This document shows, piece after piece, positions 1 to 8,497 of a stretch of 64,000 nucleotides of DNA. The notes below the pieces were generated by a model. It made no database searches and had not been told where the DNA came from. It saw only the letters and a list, made by a program, of their open reading frames with translations. A program made the translations under genes and the position numbers. The first letter of the stretch is position 1, and each line of letters opens with the position of its first letter. Origin of the DNA: Neptunicoccus cionae (GTDB taxonomy: Bacteria; Pseudomonadota; Alphaproteobacteria; Rhodobacterales; Rhodobacteraceae); contig NZ_PKOJ01000002.1 of the NCBI RefSeq assembly GCF_002860325.1, positions 62,001 through 126,000 on the forward strand, in the 5' to 3' direction.

Positions 1-7
1 TTCTCGC

Positions 8-1045
8 ATGACCAGCCTTACCATCCGCCGCCCCGACGACTGGCACCTGCATTTACGCGACGGGGATATGTTGCGCGGCGTTCTGCCCGAAACCGCGCGC
101 GATTTTGCCCGTGCGATCGTCATGCCGAATCTGGTGCCCCCTGTGGTCACCGCAAAAGACGCCGCTGCCTATAAGGAGCGCATCCTTAGCGCCCTGCCTG
201 CAGGCAGCGACTTCCAGCCGCTGATGACGTTGTATCTGACAGAAACCACCGATCCAAATGATGTGGCTGCCGCCTTTGCAGACGGTCTGATCCACGCGGT
301 CAAACTATACCCCGCCGGTGCCACCACAAATTCGGCCTCCGGTGTGAAAGACATCAACAAGGCGATGCCGGTGCTGGAAAAAATGGCCGAGATCGGCGTG
401 CCCATGTGTGTTCACGGCGAAGTCACCGATGCGGATGTGGATATTTTCGACCGCGAGGCTGTGTTCATCGACACGAAACTTGATCCTCTGCGCCGCCGCC
501 TGCCGGAACTGCGGGTGGTGATGGAGCATGTGACCACCAGTGACGGGATTGATTACATCAGCGAGGCAGAAGAAAATCTGGCCGGTACCATCACCACTCA
601 TCACCTGATCATCAACCGGAACCACCTGCTGGTGGGGGGCATCAAACCCCATTACTACTGCTTGCCCGTGGCCAAACGCGAAGAACACCGCCTTGCCCTG
701 CGCCGCGCTGCTACCTCCGGCGACGAACGGTTCTTCCTTGGTACTGATTCCGCCCCTCACACCGACCCGAACAAACTCTGCGATTGCGGCTGTGCAGGCG
801 TGTTTTCTGCCACCAACACGATGGCCTGCCTTGCCCATGTGTTCGAAGAAGAAAACCGGCTCGATAATCTGGAGGCTTTTGCCTCACTCAACGGTCCGGC
901 CTATTACAAACTGCCGGTGAACGAGGCGACGTTGACTTTGACCAAGCAGGACTCTCCGGTCAGCTATCCCAAAACCATCGAAACCGGTGAAGGCCCTGTC
1001 ACCCTGTTTGATCCGGGTTTTCCGCTTTACTGGTCCGCATCCTGA
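8..1045 (+). CDS. pyrC: Dihydroorotase (pyrimidine biosynthesis)
   Basis: This enzyme cyclises N-carbamoyl-L-aspartate to dihydroorotate, the third step of de novo pyrimidine synthesis, in the cytoplasm. The 345-residue product matches the usual length of the short, E. coli-like class of dihydroorotases. The N-terminal metal-binding signature HLHLRDG is at residues 13-19 and is followed by the substrate-contacting segment PNLVPPVVT. An internal Lys in VKLYPAG is the expected carboxylated metal ligand, and HGEVTD and the downstream THHL segment supply further ligands. A late GTDSAPH motif holds the catalytic Asp. The ATG at position 8 gives the family-typical [15 protein letters not shown] start. 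A ribosome site cannot be judged because the window begins 7 bases upstream. No pyrE lies next to it here; dnaB is the next gene. Confidence 0.97.
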   Translation: MTSLTIRRPDDWHLHLRDGDMLRGVLPETARDFARAIVMPNLVPPVVTAKDAAAYKERILSALPAGSDFQPLMTLYLTETTDPNDVAAAFADGLIHAVKLYPAGATTNSASGVKDINKAMPVLEKMAEIGVPMCVHGEVTDADVDIFDREAVFIDTKLDPLRRRLPELRVVMEHVTTSDGIDYISEAEENLAGTITTHHLIINRNHLLVGGIKPHYYCLPVAKREEHRLALRRAATSGDERFFLGTDSAPHTDPNKLCDCGCAGVFSATNTMACLAHVFEEENRLDNLEAFASLNGPAYYKLPVNEATLTLTKQDSPVSYPKTIETGEGPVTLFDPGFPLYWSAS

Positions 1046-1054
1046 GCCTGACAC

Positions 1055-1082
1055 AAAAAACCCGGCTGCCAAAGCAGCCGGG
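1055..1082 (-). terminator. Intrinsic terminator read on the minus strand
   Basis: A perfect 9-bp stem, CCCGGCTGC (1061-1069) and GCAGCCGGG (1074-1082), closes a 4-base loop. On the minus strand it is followed by six T residues (complement of 1055-1060). On the plus strand the 3' side has no T tract. It therefore looks like a terminator for a minus-strand transcript, although pyrC ends 10 bases away on the plus strand and could also use the hairpin. Confidence 0.7.
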
Positions 1083-1190
1083 TAAGTGCACCTGATGAAT
1101 GACCGCCGACCTCGGAGGGAAGGACAGTCATGAGGCAGTTAAGAGAACGACAGTCCGAGTCTAACCGAAATTAGCAATGTTGGGTGGCCG
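1055..1190 (-). ncRNA. Candidate small RNA on the minus strand (5' end uncertain)
   Basis: A strong minus-strand terminator (1055-1082) has no minus-strand gene upstream of it. The preceding ~100 bases contain a direct repeat, GAAGGACAGTC at 1119-1129 and GAACGACAGTC at 1145-1155 (plus-strand sense). CTCGGA (1111-1116) pairs with TCCGAG (1154-1159) to form a second stem. In the minus-strand RNA the loop carries CCUUCCCUCC, which is complementary to a Shine-Dalgarno sequence; such pyrimidine-rich loops occur in several alphaproteobacterial trans-acting small RNAs. The 5' end is a guess. The alternative is a plus-strand leader-peptide region. Confidence 0.35.
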
Positions 1191-1405
1191 GCGCACAAAA
1201 ATCGGATCAGCTTACGCATCACCGAGACGAGGATTTGCACGCAGACAATCCACACCCGATTCGCGTCCTCACAAGAGAAACCTAGCATGAATTGTATTGA
1301 TGCAAAAGTTTTCCACTATATTTTGTGTTATACCATTTTAAACCCGAATTTTTTTCGGTTCTGAAGAACTTCGCTTAACCCTGCCGTTCCAACGGTTTTT
1401 CGGGC

Positions 1406-1425
1406 TTATCCACAGGCTGTCCACA
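1406..1425 (+). promoter_or_regulatory. DnaA box pair upstream of dnaB
   Basis: TTATCCACA at 1406-1414 is a perfect match to the DnaA box consensus TTATNCACA. CTGTCCACA at 1417-1425 is a second copy in the same orientation with two mismatches, its start 11 bp downstream. They lie about 70 bp before the dnaB start codon and next to an AT-rich block. The likely role is control of dnaB transcription by DnaA. The region lacks the box cluster and gene context expected of a chromosomal origin. Confidence 0.6.
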
Positions 1426-1492
1426 GCGTTTTGCAGATTGCCATTTGCCGCCCGATAAACCACATTACAGGCAATCAGAAAAAGAGGACGAG

Positions 1493-2995
1493 ATGAGCGG
1501 AATCGCAGCAATACCGGACCCCGGCCCGACCCCTGACTCAGGCGAAAAATCGACCCCGCTACCCCATTCAATCGAAGCGGAACAGGCGCTGCTCGGGGCG
1601 TTGCTTGTGAACAACGAAGTCTATGACCGGGTCGCTTCGCTGGTAAATGAAACCCATTTTTTCGATCCCGTGCACGGGCGCATCTTTGAGGTTATCGCGC
1701 GGCGCATCCAGAAGAACGCGCTCGCCTCCCCCGTTACGATCAAGGCATTTCTGGAAGATGATCCCGGGCTGGCCGAACTGGGTGGTCCGGCCTATCTTGT
1801 ACGCCTTGCAGGGGCATCCATGTCGATCTTTGCCGCGCGGGATTACGCGCAGATGATCTATGACATGGCCATCCGCCGTGACCTGATCGCCATTGGTGAG
1901 GAAATCAGCGCCAAAGCCACTGCCATGAGCGTTGATGACGAACCGAAAGAGCAAATCGTCGCCGCCGAGCAACGGCTTTACGCGCTTGGGGAACAAGGCA
2001 GCGTAGACAGCGGCTTCCAGTCTTTCCTGAAGGCCGTGACCGAAGCGGTGAATGTGGCCAACACAGCCTATCAGCGGGACGGCGGGCTTGCCGGGATTTC
2101 CACCGGTCTGCGCGACATGGATAGCAAGCTCGGCGGGTTGCATAAATCCGACCTTCTGATCCTTGCAGGGCGCCCTTCCATGGGGAAAACATCGCTTGCA
2201 ACAAACATCGCCTATAATATCGCCAAGGCCTACAAGAAGGGTATCCTGCCGGACGGTAAAGAAGGCGCGGTTGAAGGCGGTGTCGTCGGGTTCTACTCTC
2301 TCGAGATGTCCGCCGAACAGCTCGCGGCCCGTATTCTCTCCGAAGCATCCGAGGTGGAATCTCACAAAATCCGCGCCGGTGATATGACCGAAGAGGAATT
2401 CCGCCGGTTTGTGGAAGCTGCGAAAAGCCTTGAAAACTGCCCGCTGTTTATTGATGACACCGCCGCGCTGCCGATCTCCCAGCTTGCCGCCCGCGCCCGC
2501 CGTCTGAAACGGACCCACGGGCTGGACGTTCTGATTATCGACTATCTGCAACTTGTGCGCCCTGCCACAGCCAAGGACAGCCGCGTGAACGAGGTGTCCG
2601 AGATCACGCAGGGCATGAAAGCCATCGCCAAGGAACTGGACATCCCCGTCATTGCGCTGTCCCAGCTGTCCCGTCAGGTGGAAAGCCGCGATGATAAACG
2701 CCCCCAACTCTCGGACCTTCGGGAATCCGGCTCGATCGAGCAGGATGCGGACTGTGTTATGTTCGTGTATCGTGGCGAATACTATAAGGAACGGGAAAAA
2801 CCGGCCGAACACGAAGCCGAAAAAATGATGACATGGCAGGCCGAAATGGAAGAATTGATGGGCAAGGCCGAAGTGATCATCGGCAAACAACGTCACGGCC
2901 CCATCGGTTCGGTCGATCTGGCGTTCGAAGGTCGCTTTACCCGTTTCAGCGATCTGGCCAAACCATGGCAGGGCAACCGCGACGAAGAATACTGA
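1493..2995 (+). CDS. dnaB: Replicative DNA helicase DnaB
   Basis: DnaB is the hexameric 5'-3' helicase that unwinds DNA at the replication fork. The 500-residue protein has the N-terminal DnaB domain (HSIEAEQALLGALL near residue 25), a linker region and a RecA-like ATPase core. The Walker A motif is GRPSMGKTS, SLEMSAEQLAAR follows, and the Walker B-like strand is LIIDYLQL. The arginine-finger region QLSRQVESR and the C-terminal HGPIG motif are present. No intein interrupts the gene. The ATG at 1493 is preferred over an upstream TTG because AGAGGACG lies just before it and it gives the usual protein length. Upstream DnaA boxes suggest coupling to replication initiation, and a terminator follows at 3002. 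Confidence 0.97.
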   Translation: MSGIAAIPDPGPTPDSGEKSTPLPHSIEAEQALLGALLVNNEVYDRVASLVNETHFFDPVHGRIFEVIARRIQKNALASPVTIKAFLEDDPGLAELGGPAYLVRLAGASMSIFAARDYAQMIYDMAIRRDLIAIGEEISAKATAMSVDDEPKEQIVAAEQRLYALGEQGSVDSGFQSFLKAVTEAVNVANTAYQRDGGLAGISTGLRDMDSKLGGLHKSDLLILAGRPSMGKTSLATNIAYNIAKAYKKGILPDGKEGAVEGGVVGFYSLEMSAEQLAARILSEASEVESHKIRAGDMTEEEFRRFVEAAKSLENCPLFIDDTAALPISQLAARARRLKRTHGLDVLIIDYLQLVRPATAKDSRVNEVSEITQGMKAIAKELDIPVIALSQLSRQVESRDDKRPQLSDLRESGSIEQDADCVMFVYRGEYYKEREKPAEHEAEKMMTWQAEMEELMGKAEVIIGKQRHGPIGSVDLAFEGRFTRFSDLAKPWQGNRDEEY

Positions 2996-3001
2996 AACTG
3001 A

Positions 3002-3028
3002 GGATCGGGGCGTCCCCGATCCACTTTT
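3002..3028 (+). terminator. Intrinsic terminator after dnaB
   Basis: A 9-bp perfect stem, GGATCGGGG (3002-3010) and CCCCGATCC (3014-3022), has a 3-base loop and is followed by ACTTTT. It separates dnaB from alr, so alr probably has its own promoter in the 3029-3097 stretch. Confidence 0.75.
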
Positions 3029-3111
3029 CACCCATGTGCCTGCGCCGATAAATCCACTTGACCTCTGCAAAGCTCTGGTGTCCCTACAATTCAAGACAGA
3101 AGGAACACGTC

Positions 3112-4149
3112 ATGGCTGTAGCGACACTTACAATCGATCTGAACAATCTCGTAGAAAACTGGCGCGCACTGGACGCCTGTTCGGCAGCTTCGGTTGAAAC
3201 TGCGGCTGTGGTAAAAGCCGACGGATATGGTTTGGATGCAGGACGTGTTTCCGCTGCACTGGCCAAAGGCGGGGTAAAAACCTTTTTCGTGGCTGTGGCC
3301 GAAGAAGGGATCGCGGTTCGGAACTCTGTCGGAAAAGAGGCCGAAATCTACGTGTTTTCAGGCTGTTGCGGCGATGATGCAGCCCTACTAAAGAACTACA
3401 ATCTGATCCCGCTTCTGAACTCTCCTGAACAGGTTAAAGAGTTTCTTCCCAACGGACAGGCATTCGGCATCCAGCTTGATTCAGGGATGAACCGGCTTGG
3501 CATGGAACCTGCAGAATTTGCCAGCCTGAGAGAGCAGATCGCAACGGCGGGACCGAAACTGGTCATGTCCCATCTGGCCTGCGCCGATGAACCGGATCAT
3601 CCGCAGAACAAGGCCCAACTGGAGTGTTTTCGGGAAATGACAGAAGGATTGACCGCCCGTCGATCTCTGTCGGCAACCGGCGGCACTCTGCTTGGGGCCG
3701 ACTACCATTTCGACCTGAACCGACCAGGTGTCGGGTTGTACGGCGGCGAACCTTTCAGTGATGCCAAAGCGGTGGTCGGCCTGTCGATCCCCGTCATTCA
3801 AACCCGCAACGTTATCAAAGGCGAAACCGTAGGCTACGGCGCGAACTGGACGGCAACGCGTGACAGCAAGGTCGCCACGATTGCTTCTGGCTATGCGGAC
3901 GGGCTGATCCGCGCCATCGGCAACGGCAATCTGAACCTTTACGCCGGCGACACCCCCTGCCCGCTGATCGGCCGCGTGTCGATGGATCTGATCACCGTTG
4001 ATGTTACAGAGCTTGACACAGTTCCCGATCATCTTGACCTGTTGAACGATATCCAGACCGTGGATCATCTCGCAGATGCCGCTGGCACCATCGGCTATGA
4101 AATCCTCACCTCCCTTGGCGCGCGTTACAATCGCGTCTACAAGGGGTGA
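3112..4149 (+). CDS. alr: Alanine racemase
   Basis: This PLP enzyme interconverts L- and D-alanine and supplies D-Ala for peptidoglycan. The 345-residue protein has the PLP-binding motif VVKADGYG with the Schiff-base Lys at residue 35. The second catalytic residue is the Tyr of VGYGANW at residue 242, and ASGYADGL and GRVSMDL complete the C-terminal beta domain. The ATG at 3112 is chosen over an upstream in-frame start at 3058 because AGAAGGAA sits about 7 bases before it and it aligns with the family start. It is followed after 75 bp by mlaE, a neighbourhood that joins cell-wall and outer-membrane functions. Confidence 0.96.
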   Translation: MAVATLTIDLNNLVENWRALDACSAASVETAAVVKADGYGLDAGRVSAALAKGGVKTFFVAVAEEGIAVRNSVGKEAEIYVFSGCCGDDAALLKNYNLIPLLNSPEQVKEFLPNGQAFGIQLDSGMNRLGMEPAEFASLREQIATAGPKLVMSHLACADEPDHPQNKAQLECFREMTEGLTARRSLSATGGTLLGADYHFDLNRPGVGLYGGEPFSDAKAVVGLSIPVIQTRNVIKGETVGYGANWTATRDSKVATIASGYADGLIRAIGNGNLNLYAGDTPCPLIGRVSMDLITVDVTELDTVPDHLDLLNDIQTVDHLADAAGTIGYEILTSLGARYNRVYKG

Positions 4150-4224
4150 AACAGCGTCTCGGAATCGCGAAACCGGCTGGCTTAGCGGCCTGACTCCGGT
4201 TAACACCGCAAAAAAGGGTAGATT

Positions 4225-5019
4225 ATGCAGGCACTTACATTCCTTGACGCCTTTCTGGGCAGCATCGGGCGGTCTGTGCTCGGGCTATGCGCCGCTATTG
4301 GCCGCATTGCCCTGTTTGCCGTTCTGACCGTCAGCCACCTGCTGCGCCCGCCGTTCTATCTGGCGGAATTTGGCCGGCAGTTGTTGAATATCGGTTATTT
4401 CTCCCTGCCGGTTGTCGGGCTTACCGCCCTGTTCACCGGCGGCGCTCTGGCCTTGCAGATTTACTCGGGTGGCGCCCGTTTCAGCGCCGAGGCTGTGGTG
4501 CCTTCCGTTGTTGCAATCGCCATGGTGCGTGAACTCGGCCCCGTGCTGAGCGGCTTGATGGTTGCGGGGCGGGTCTCGTCCTCTATTGCCGCTGAACTTG
4601 GCACGATGCGTGTGACCGAACAGATCGACGCGCTGACCACTCTGTCCACCAATCCGATGAAATATCTGGTGGTGCCACGCGTGCTCGCCGCCACAATCGC
4701 CATGCCGATCCTTGCTTTCATTGGCGATGTCATCGGCATAATGGGCGGATTTCTGGTGGGCACACAGCGACTCGGTTTCAACGCCGCGACCTATATCAAC
4801 AACACCTGGAGCTTTCTGGAATTTGAAGACATTTTTTCCGGTCTGGTCAAAGCCGCTGCTTTCGGGTTCATCGTGGCGCTGATGGGCTGCTATCACGGCT
4901 ATAACTCGGGCCGCGGTGCACAGGGTGTCGGCCGCGCCACAACCAACGCCGTGGTCAGCGCCAGCGTGCTGATCCTTGCCGCCAACTACCTCCTGACAGA
5001 GATATTCTTCACCTCATGA
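4225..5019 (+). CDS. mlaE: MlaE/YrbE-type ABC permease (lipid transport)
   Basis: This is an inner-membrane permease of the MlaE (YrbE) family, which moves phospholipids between the inner and outer membrane. The 264-residue protein has several hydrophobic helices. It carries the conserved core around GGALALQIYSGG and VPSVVAIAMVRELGPVLSGLMVAGRVSS and the EQIDAL segment typical of the family. The ATG at 4225 follows an AGGG-containing site. Its stop overlaps the next start as ATGA, so it is translationally coupled to the ATPase. No MCE-domain (MlaD) gene or MlaB/MlaC gene is adjacent, so the substrate-binding partner must be encoded elsewhere or be different. Confidence 0.9.
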   Translation: MQALTFLDAFLGSIGRSVLGLCAAIGRIALFAVLTVSHLLRPPFYLAEFGRQLLNIGYFSLPVVGLTALFTGGALALQIYSGGARFSAEAVVPSVVAIAMVRELGPVLSGLMVAGRVSSSIAAELGTMRVTEQIDALTTLSTNPMKYLVVPRVLAATIAMPILAFIGDVIGIMGGFLVGTQRLGFNAATYINNTWSFLEFEDIFSGLVKAAAFGFIVALMGCYHGYNSGRGAQGVGRATTNAVVSASVLILAANYLLTEIFFTS

Positions 5020-5762
5020 TACAGCTTATCAACGTCAAAAAATCCTTTGGAAACAACCATGTCCTGCGCGGTGTTAACCTCACCATAGAACAGGGCGAAA
5101 GCATGGTGATCATCGGCGGATCGGGCACAGGAAAATCGGTTGCGCTGAAATCCGTGCTTGGTCTGGTGCAACCGGACAGCGGCCAGATCCTTGTGAATGG
5201 CGCAGATACAACCGAGGGCGACCGCGATGCGTTTCTGGCCCAGTTCGGCATGTTGTTTCAGGGCGGTGCGCTGTTTGACAGCCTTTCGGTCTGGCAGAAC
5301 GTCGCCTTCCGCCTGCTGCGCGGCAAGGGCAAGCTGTCAAAGAAGGACGCGCGCGATGTGGCCATCGAAAAACTGCGCCGTGTCGGGCTGAAACCCGAAG
5401 TGGCAGACCAGTTTCCTGCCGAACTTTCGGGCGGCATGCAAAAACGCGTGGGTCTGGCCCGCGCGATTGCAGCGGAACCCGATATTATTTTCTTTGACGA
5501 ACCCACCACCGGACTCGACCCGATCATGTCCGGCGTAATTAACGAGCTGATCCGCGAGATCGTCGTGGAAATGGGCGCAACCGCCATGACCATCACCCAT
5601 GATATGTCCTCGGTCCGCGCCATCGCAGATAAAGTCGCCATGCTCCACGAAGGGGTGGTTCAGTGGACCGGCCCCGTGGCCGATATGGACAACAGCGGCG
5701 ATCCCTATCTCGACCAGTTCATCAACGCCCGCGCCGAAGGCCCGATAGAGGCCGTGCGCTAA
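5016..5762 (+). CDS. mlaF: MlaF-type ABC transporter ATPase
   Basis: This 248-residue ATP-binding subunit pairs with the MlaE-type permease encoded just before it. Visible motifs are Walker A GGSGTGKS (about residue 35), the Q-loop region FGMLFQGGALFDSLSVWQNV, the signature LSGGMQKRVGLARAI, and Walker B IIFFDEPTTGLDP followed by the switch His in TMTITHDMSS. The FQ-GALFDS and SGGM-KR variants are characteristic of the MlaF/Ttg2A family rather than of amino-acid importers. The start overlaps the mlaE stop by 4 bases. The role is inferred from family membership; the direction of lipid movement cannot be read from sequence. Confidence 0.92.
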   Translation: MIQLINVKKSFGNNHVLRGVNLTIEQGESMVIIGGSGTGKSVALKSVLGLVQPDSGQILVNGADTTEGDRDAFLAQFGMLFQGGALFDSLSVWQNVAFRLLRGKGKLSKKDARDVAIEKLRRVGLKPEVADQFPAELSGGMQKRVGLARAIAAEPDIIFFDEPTTGLDPIMSGVINELIREIVVEMGATAMTITHDMSSVRAIADKVAMLHEGVVQWTGPVADMDNSGDPYLDQFINARAEGPIEAVR

Positions 5763-5815
5763 ACCGCTTCAATGTTCCTAAAATACTCACCCTTTCCCAG
5801 CCCCCTGTGGCCCCG

Positions 5816-6259
5816 ATGCTCAAAGCCGCCAACCTCTGCCTTCTGATCCTCTTCCCCGTCGCATGGTTTGCACCGCTGCTGAGGGCGGGATTGCTGCCGT
5901 TCTTTGCGCTTGATGAAATCAGTGTCATTTCCGGTCTTCAGGCGCTTTGGGAAAAGGACGTGTTCATCGCGCTTCTGGTCACTTTCCTCGCGCTCGTAGC
6001 GCCGCTGGCCAAGGTGATCGGGACCGCCTTGATCCAGTTCAACCTGATGTCGCGCCGCCTCAAACCTGTCCTGACAACGCTTGGCCGTCTGGCCATGGCT
6101 GATGTTTTCCTGATCGCAATCTATATCGTTGCCGCGAAAGGAATTGGCGTTGGCCGTCTGGAAACGGGTTGGGGCTTGTACCTGTTCACCGCCTGCGTGC
6201 TCGGCTCTTACGCCATTACCCTGATCGACAAAACGCCGGTCCCCGATCAAAGAGCTTGA
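5816..6259 (+). CDS. PqiA-domain membrane protein
   Basis: This 147-residue integral membrane protein has about four hydrophobic segments: LCLLILFPVAWFAPLL, an alanine/leucine-rich helix near residues 40-60, MADVFLIAIYIVAA and LYLFTACVLGSYAITL. The arrangement and the MADVFLIA motif match one half of the paraquat-inducible protein A family, whose E. coli members work with MCE proteins in the envelope. The Cys pairs of full-length PqiA are not seen. The ATG at 5816 lies 53 bp past the mlaF stop and has no obvious ribosome site, so the start is uncertain. The open frame runs back into mlaF. Position beside mlaEF supports a shared role in envelope lipid handling. Confidence 0.75.
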   Translation: MLKAANLCLLILFPVAWFAPLLRAGLLPFFALDEISVISGLQALWEKDVFIALLVTFLALVAPLAKVIGTALIQFNLMSRRLKPVLTTLGRLAMADVFLIAIYIVAAKGIGVGRLETGWGLYLFTACVLGSYAITLIDKTPVPDQRA

Positions 6260-6290
6260 TCCTGCCACCCGCTTTGGCCTATCTGCGCCT

Positions 6291-7664
6291 ATGGCCAAAC
6301 AATCTCTCGCTTTTTCCTGCTCTGCCTGTGGTGCCTCCCATAAGAAATGGGCGGGGCGCTGTGATGCTTGCGGTGAATGGAATTCCATTCAGGAACAGGC
6401 ACCTCTGGCCGCCGGTCCGAAAGGCAAAACCATCGGCGCCACCAAAGGCCGCCGGATCGAACTTTCCGACCTTACCACCAAAGACGCCCCACTCCCCCGC
6501 GCCCATTGTGGCATAGAGGAACTGGACCGTGTGCTGGGTGGCGGGCTTGTTCCGGCCTCTGCTATTCTTGTGGGCGGCGATCCCGGGATCGGTAAGTCCA
6601 CCCTCCTGCTACAGGCCACCGCACGGTTCGCCATGACAGGCAAAAAGGCGATCTACGTCTCGGGCGAGGAAGCCGCCAGCCAGATCCGCATGCGGGCCCA
6701 AAGGCTGGGCCTGACCAAGGCGCCGGTGCAACTGGCCTCTGAAACCAACCTGCGGGATATCCTGACCACACTGGAAGCGGAAAAACCCGATCTTGTGGTG
6801 ATAGACTCGATCCAGACCATGTGGGCCGATCATATTGACAGCGCTCCTGGGTCTGTTTCGCAGGTCCGCGCTGTTGCCCATGAACTGACTACATTTGCCA
6901 AGAGCCGCGGCGTTGCGGTGATCCTTGTAGGTCATGTCACCAAAGAGGGACAGATTGCCGGTCCCCGCGTTGTGGAACATATGGTCGATACCGTCCTCTA
7001 TTTTGAAGGCGAACGGGGCCACCAGTTCCGCATCCTGCGCGCTGTAAAAAACCGCTTTGGTCCGGCAGATGAAATCGGGGTGTTCCAGATGACCGGTGCC
7101 GGTCTGGAAGAAGTCACCAACCCTTCAGCGCTGTTTCTGTCCGATCGCGAAAAACCGGCCCCCGGTTCGGTGGTGTTTGCCGGTATCGAAGGCACTCGGC
7201 CGTTGCTGGTGGAAATTCAGGCACTTGTGGCACAATCCGCTCTGGCCAATGCGCGGCGCACCGTTGTGGGCTGGGACAGTGGCCGCCTGTCGATGATTTT
7301 GGCGGTGCTGGAATCCCGCGCAGGATTGTCCTTTGCGGGGATGGACGTATATCTCAACGTGGCTGGCGGAATGCGCATCAGCGAACCAGCTGCCGATCTT
7401 GCCGTTGCAGCAGCGCTGATATCGGCCCGTCAGGACACCAGCCTTCCGGCCGATCTGGTTATTTTTGGCGAAATCAGCCTCTCGGGTGGATTGCGCCCGA
7501 TCTCTCAGGCCGAGGCCCGCCTGAAGGAAGCGGTCAAACTCGGCTTTAGTGGCGCGTTTGCGCCATCCCGCATGAAACTTGCCAGCACATCTGGCATGAC
7601 GTTAAAAAAAGTGAATGATGTGGCTACATTTATCGCCGATTGCTTTGGCGACATAGAGGCCTGA
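6291..7664 (+). CDS. radA: DNA repair protein RadA (Sms)
   Basis: RadA is a RecA-like ATPase that promotes branch migration and processing of recombination intermediates. The 457-residue protein has the N-terminal zinc finger with Cys10, Cys13, Cys24 and Cys27. This is followed by a RecA-type core with Walker A GGDPGIGKST, Walker B LVVIDSIQTMW and the RadA-specific motif KNRFGPADEIGVF. The C-terminal Lon-protease-like domain begins near the VEIQALV segment and is the non-proteolytic RadA type. The ATG at 6291 gives the canonical start. It is followed after 13 bp by cvpA, as often seen in alphaproteobacteria. Confidence 0.96.
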   Translation: MAKQSLAFSCSACGASHKKWAGRCDACGEWNSIQEQAPLAAGPKGKTIGATKGRRIELSDLTTKDAPLPRAHCGIEELDRVLGGGLVPASAILVGGDPGIGKSTLLLQATARFAMTGKKAIYVSGEEAASQIRMRAQRLGLTKAPVQLASETNLRDILTTLEAEKPDLVVIDSIQTMWADHIDSAPGSVSQVRAVAHELTTFAKSRGVAVILVGHVTKEGQIAGPRVVEHMVDTVLYFEGERGHQFRILRAVKNRFGPADEIGVFQMTGAGLEEVTNPSALFLSDREKPAPGSVVFAGIEGTRPLLVEIQALVAQSALANARRTVVGWDSGRLSMILAVLESRAGLSFAGMDVYLNVAGGMRISEPAADLAVAAALISARQDTSLPADLVIFGEISLSGGLRPISQAEARLKEAVKLGFSGAFAPSRMKLASTSGMTLKKVNDVATFIADCFGDIEA

Positions 7665-7677
7665 AGAAGAGGATACC

Positions 7678-8301
7678 ATGGAAGGTTTCACACTGGTAGA
7701 CGGCGGCGTTGCTGTTGTTGTTCTAATTTCGGCCATTCTGGCCTATTCCCGCGGCTTTGTTCGCGAAGTCCTGTCCATTGCAGGTTGGATCATCGCCGCT
7801 GTGGTGGCCTATGTCCTCACACCGCAGGTGGAACCTCTGGTTAAGGAAATTCCCGTTGTCTCCGACATTATCGGCGGATCATGTGTGCTGTCCCTGATTG
7901 TTGCCTTTGCGATCATTTTTGCAGTGGCACTGATTGTGGTGTCGATCTTTACGCCGCTGTTTTCGGGCATGGTGCAGCAGTCTGCTATCGGCGGTGTCGA
8001 TCAGGGCATCGGTTTCCTCTTTGGCGTTGCACGGGGGCTGTTGCTGGTCCTGATTGCCTTCATCCTCTATGACAATATCTTCCCAGCGGGCGACCGCCTT
8101 GAAATCGTGGAAAACAGCAAATCCCGCGCGGTGCTCTCTGACAGTCAGGCGCGTCTGGCCGAAATGCTCCCCACCGAAGTTCCAACATGGCTGCAAGACC
8201 GTTACGAAGCCTTTGTTGGCACCTGTGGTGGTGTTTCCGATGGCCCGTCCGATACCGGAATCACCACACCGCCAGCGACAGACGAAAGCTCTGAAACCTG
8301 A
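7678..8301 (+). CDS. cvpA: CvpA family membrane protein
   Basis: This 207-residue inner-membrane protein of the CvpA family (named from colicin V production in E. coli) has about four N-terminal membrane segments. The family motif YSRGFVREVLSIAGW appears near residue 22 and is followed by a hydrophilic C-terminal tail rich in Thr, Ser and Pro. The start at 7678 has a clear ribosome site, AAGAGGATACC. The exact biochemical role of the family is unsettled; links to purine genes and envelope homeostasis are known from other bacteria. Here it lies directly upstream of purF, the arrangement for which the family was first noted, although a terminator separates the two. Confidence 0.92.
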   Translation: MEGFTLVDGGVAVVVLISAILAYSRGFVREVLSIAGWIIAAVVAYVLTPQVEPLVKEIPVVSDIIGGSCVLSLIVAFAIIFAVALIVVSIFTPLFSGMVQQSAIGGVDQGIGFLFGVARGLLLVLIAFILYDNIFPAGDRLEIVENSKSRAVLSDSQARLAEMLPTEVPTWLQDRYEAFVGTCGGVSDGPSDTGITTPPATDESSET

Positions 8302-8341
8302 AAACAGGGCCGGTTTTTCCGGTTCTGACACCCAGTTTTTA

Positions 8342-8379
8342 AACGCGCGCTTTGGATATTCCGGCGCGCGTTTTCTTTT
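8342..8379 (+). terminator. Intrinsic terminator after cvpA
   Basis: AACGCGCGC (8342-8350) pairs with GCGCGCGTT (8364-8372), a 9-bp stem with a 13-base loop. It is followed by TTTTCTTTT overlapping the end of the stem. It ends the radA-cvpA unit, so purF is probably transcribed from its own promoter in 8380-8497. Confidence 0.8.
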
Positions 8380-8497
8380 GTCAGGCCGGCCGGTACTGCG
8401 ACATTAGGTATGACAATTTGATGAACACTCAGCCATAGACGTTACGCGGCTTGCAGGTTATACCCTGCCTACCTGCTGCCAATCTCGGAATCTCCCC

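Larger units (their letters stand above)
1046..1492. other. 447-bp pyrC-dnaB intergenic region
   Basis: This long gap holds no convincing protein gene. It contains a GC-rich hairpin at 1061-1082, a structured stretch at about 1095-1175 described under the small RNA candidate, a strongly AT-rich block at about 1285-1360, and a DnaA-box pair at 1406-1425 just upstream of dnaB. Two very short overlapping + strand frames are present: 1095-1133 (12 codons) and 1130-1174 (14 codons). The second is preceded by GGAGGGAAGG at 1114-1123, which resembles a ribosome binding site. They could be a leader peptide or simply the complement of an RNA on the other strand. Confidence 0.6.

Noticed and set aside
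1285-1425. Chromosomal replication origin
   Set aside because: There is only one perfect DnaA box and none of the usual neighbours (dnaA, hemE, parAB); regulation of dnaB is the simpler reading.
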